Below, piece after piece: positions 61,222 through 64,000 of a DNA stretch of 64,000 bases (positions within the stretch are counted from its first letter, which is position 1; each line of letters starts with the position of its first letter). Location: assembly GCF_036884655.1 (NCBI RefSeq), contig NC_088357.1, positions 5,961,501-6,025,500 on the forward strand, given 5' to 3'. Made by a program: the position numbers and the translations under genes. This DNA comes from Musa acuminata AAA Group (Eukaryota > Streptophyta > Magnoliopsida > Zingiberales > Musaceae). The notes beneath the pieces were generated by a model. The model saw nothing but the letters and a program-made list of their open reading frames with translations. It did no database searches and had not been told where the DNA came from.

Positions 61222-61933
61222 AGCTTCAATTCATGGAGACAAGGAGAGACATCGATCGACAGAATTGAGTGTGGAGAAGGTCCCCTCTTATTAAAGATTT
61301 CCATATGGTATTACTAAGGCTTCGGTAGTACTGATCCGACAGTCTACTTATGACAGTGATATAACGATGAGCTGCAGTGTTAGCTGGAGACTCTATCATC
61401 TGTAGCATTGATCGACTTGAATGATTCATTTGGTTGTGCAGGGACGAAAAGATGATTTGAAGATTCAATGCTAGCTTTGAATCAGCGTGGAGCGACAGGA
61501 GGTTTTGTCCCCAGGCTTCTCAACCTTGCATTTGGAAGGGTGGACTCAGATTGCTTGGCAGCTGAAGGTCCACACTTTTGTTCTTGTCCTGCCAATAATT
61601 CAACCTCGTGTGTCCTCTTCCTGAGAAGAATGTGAAGCATGGAAGAGCTCAATTAAGACTGAGCACCCAAGTGGAGATCAGAACCAACTGCATCACGCAA
61701 CAACTAAGTAGGAGTTTCTCACTATAAATATCATATTATATGTATTTCCATCTTGTAAAGATAAATATTGTGTCAAGAAATATTGTGAACGAAATATGAC
61801 TAATCTACAGTAGTAATGCGAAGAGAAGGATATATTATTACTATTATTAACATATTACTTTGTCATTTTATGCTTAGCTTTAAACTGAGACCAGACAACT
61901 TTTGTCAGATAATTCTTTCATGTAATCGAATCT

Positions 61934-61981
61934 ACACACACACACACTATATATTATATATATAGTGTGTGTGTGTGTGTG
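61934..61981. repeat. (CA)n-(TA)n-(TG)n palindromic microsatellite
   Basis: An ACACAC run, a short TATATA core and a TGTGTG run form one long near-perfect hairpin. Confidence 0.92.
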
Positions 61982-62854
61982 AATGGCACACGCATGCATG
62001 TGAATGGCACGTGAAGGGAAGGACGTGAGGCCGTCACGGGGGAAAGGCTTGGTGTTAAGCAACTGCAGCGTCCGGTAAGTCGTTTGTCTTGGTCTCCCCG
62101 AAAACTTATCCGGCCTACATGGCACTCTTTACGCGGAGAGAAATGTGGGGCCCTTAGGTGAAGATGATGTGGGCCTCACGTAGTTGGGAGAGTTCTAGGA
62201 ATGAGTATTTTGTACGTACGTACCCGTCGGAGTATGGAGAAGTAGTACTACTCTTTGGGGCCGTTCGCACTGTGGCGTATGAGGCGAATCACGTCCTCTT
62301 CGGGACAACCGGTCTTTGGATGCATGCGTGTTAAGTTCAAGGATTCGCTCTTCCGCTTCGAACAGAGATCCGCTGTTACGGGCGATGGCTGCCTCCCAGC
62401 ACGGTCTTGCCGCATTGAACGATGAGTGAACTGTGGCGTTTGATCTGTGTCCCTGTCTGAACGAAAAACAGCAGAGCCACATTTCGGCTCACCTGAATCG
62501 GGCCGACCACGGTTCCGGATTTTTCCTGTTGTAAGGGATGTGGATCCCATCACTTTGAAATCAGGGGTCCACTCGCACGTACTGTGATGATAGGTTGCGA
62601 ATATGAGCCATGTCTGGATTAGAGATGAAATCCTTCCTTGCTACGGTTCGCATCCGTCCTCCGAGCGTCATTCCTGCCTCTGGTAATCGACAGGTGTCTG
62701 GTACCGTTCCCCAGTTGGCTCTCTCCATCGCTTCCTCTATTATCTTCTCCTAACAGCCGCCCCCATCATGTATTGAGAAATCATGGCCACATTAGTGTAG
62801 TAACCGCTCGTTCTTTCTACTCCTCCCTCTCATGGTTCCTGTCATTCGAGGAAG

Positions 62855-63673
62855 ATGCCTCTGCCGGTCACTAAGCTCCTCCGTTCTTTCCTTTCCAGGT
62901 TAATTAGCTCTACCTATCTGTGCATTCCTTTGGTTCATCTCTAAGCTTATGATTCATGAGTGTTGTTCCATGGCAAACACTTGTAGGCACAGACTCAACG
63001 TTGTGGAATTGGTGATGTAACTTTCAGGTCGGCCGGACTGCTGTGGCGCCGGAAAGAGGTCGTGTCATCCGACACCGAGGATGGCGACTACGAGGGCGGC
63101 AACCGAACTCCGCCCTCAGTGGCGGCCGCGGAGTGTTATGCGTGCACCCAGCCGGGCGCGCCGGCCTTCCACTCCACCACCTGCGACCGCGCCCACTCGC
63201 CGGAGTGGGAGGCCAGCGCCGGGTCATCGCTGATCCCCATCCGGCCGAGCCAGACCAACGTGCTGCGAAGCCTCCGGCCGGGCAAGTCGGGGGCGTCGCT
63301 GCTCGGCGGCCAGGTGCTCGATCCGAGGAGCGAGAAGGTGCGACGGTGGAACCGGCTGATCCTGCTCGCCCGGGCGGTGGCAGTGGCGGTGGACCCACTG
63401 TTCTTCTACGTGCTGTCTATCGGGCGGCGAGGCGCGCCGTGCCTGTACATGAACGGCGGCCTATTGGCGATTGTGACGGCGCTGCGCACGGCGGCCGACG
63501 CCGTGCACCTGGTGCACGTGTGGCTGCAGTTCCGGGTGGCGTACGTTTCGAGGGAGTCGCTAGTGGTTGGGTGCGGGAAGCTGGTATGGGACGCCAGGAT
63601 GGTCGCCGTCCATTACCTGCGGTCGCTCAGGGGCTTCTGGTTCGATGTCTTCGTCATCCTCCCGGTGCCTCAG
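62855..63673 (+). CDS. CNGC2: Cyclic nucleotide-gated channel 2 (CNGC2/DND1), 5' part
   Basis: Exons 62855-62898 and 63028-63673 (donor TCCAG|GTTAAT, acceptor TTTCAG|GTCGGC, phase 2) give the first 230 residues; the gene then enters an intron (donor CCTCAG|GTCAGT) and leaves the window. Diagnostic N-terminal block: AAECYACTQPGAPAFHSTTC and ASAGSSLIPI, found in the CNGC2/CNGC4 group. Then VLDPRSEKVRRWNR, S1 (LILLARAVAVAVDPLFFYVL), S2 with TAADAVHLVHVWLQFRVAYV, SRESLVVGCGKLVWD, and S3 start (RGFWFDVFVILPVPQ). CNGC2 with CNGC4 forms a plasma-membrane Ca2+-permeable channel in immunity and calcium homeostasis. Pore, C-linker and nucleotide-binding domains are outside the window. The short first exon is chosen by the ATG plus consensus splice and exact frame. 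Confidence 0.9.
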
Positions 63674-64000
63674 GTCAGTGCTCCATTGAAGCTTCTTCTG
63701 AGATCATTGGGTCATGCGGGTTCTCCATAGTAACCTTATCACAGATTCATCAAGTTTTTCTTATTGGAATATGTAGGAACAGTGAGAACAGAGATGTCCA
63801 GAATCTAATTTCATATATATCCTCAATGAATGCAAGAACAAGTATCTCTTGGACATATAATTAGGATATCCGTACACAGATAGTTCATTTTTCCTCTTGT
63901 TTTTGTCTCCTACTCTCAACTACAGTGCCTCATAAAACTGGTTAGAAATGTCTACTGATAGATCGATAATTTGTAGAACTAATTCTGAAAGGGAGATGCA
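63674..64000 (+). other. CNGC2 intron 2, cut by the window edge
   Basis: Begins with GTCAGT. No sequence matching the next CNGC2 exon is present before 64000. Confidence 0.75.

Larger units (their letters stand above)
60323..62854. other. Intergenic upstream of CNGC2, no gene recognised
   Basis: AT-rich to about 61.9 kb, then GC-richer promoter-like DNA. Contains an AT microsatellite and a CA/TG hairpin. Confidence 0.6.

Overview
This is a plant nuclear window. It holds intron-bearing genes with GT-AG splice sites, plant-only protein families (RALF, RIQ/DUF1118, AFP/Ninja, PLS-DYW PPR, EAR-type C2H2 fingers, CNGC2), AT-rich intergenic DNA, LTR retrotransposons primed by initiator tRNA-Met, and (AT)n and (GA)n microsatellites. 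GC-rich first exons and the retroelement style suggest a monocot, perhaps a banana relative, but the species is inference.

Layout. 0-3 kb: two tandem minus-strand RALF-like peptide genes that share duplicated upstream elements, with a miniature LTR retroelement (TRIM) just upstream of the first. 3-11 kb: no confident gene; it contains microsatellites, tandem duplications and a 2.2-kb LTR-like unit (7778-9958) with a striking array of hairpins that share one invariant loop. 11-16.3 kb: TAF8 (minus), a MULE-type MITE with a 9-bp target duplication, a two-exon RIQ/DUF1118 thylakoid protein (minus) and a divergent tRNA-Arg(ACG). 16.3-19 kb: AT-rich DNA with no gene. 18.97-24.27 kb: a complete-ended Ty3/gypsy chromovirus-like element with two LTRs that read as identical and a perfect 5-bp target duplication, but with a broken polyprotein lacking the RT catalytic palm and nearly all of integrase. 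24.3-27.3 kb: an AFP/Ninja-family repressor (plus) whose ABRE-rich upstream region was split by that insertion. 28-37.5 kb: LEO1/VIP4 of the Paf1 complex (minus, 11 exons). 38.5-41.3 kb: ribosomal protein eS19 (plus, 4 exons). 42.4-46.1 kb: a TPX2-domain microtubule-associated protein (minus, 8 exons). 50-51.3 kb: a four-finger C2H2 repressor (plus). 53.9-55.8 kb: an intronless PLS-DYW PPR editing factor (plus). 56.5-60.3 kb: a calmodulin-binding-domain protein (minus) with a long foldback hairpin in its inferred 5' UTR intron. 62.9 kb to the edge: the first two exons of CNGC2 (plus, truncated by the window).

The genes are ordinary eukaryotic neighbours, not an operon. Several bear on signalling (RALF peptides, the ABA-linked AFP, a calmodulin-binding protein, the CNGC2 channel) and on RNA polymerase II function (TAF8, LEO1), but nothing shows coordinated control. 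The least explained feature is the hairpin array at 8138-8302: four copies of the same 11-nt loop sit on stems of differing sequence that, in at least three copies, remain self-complementary.
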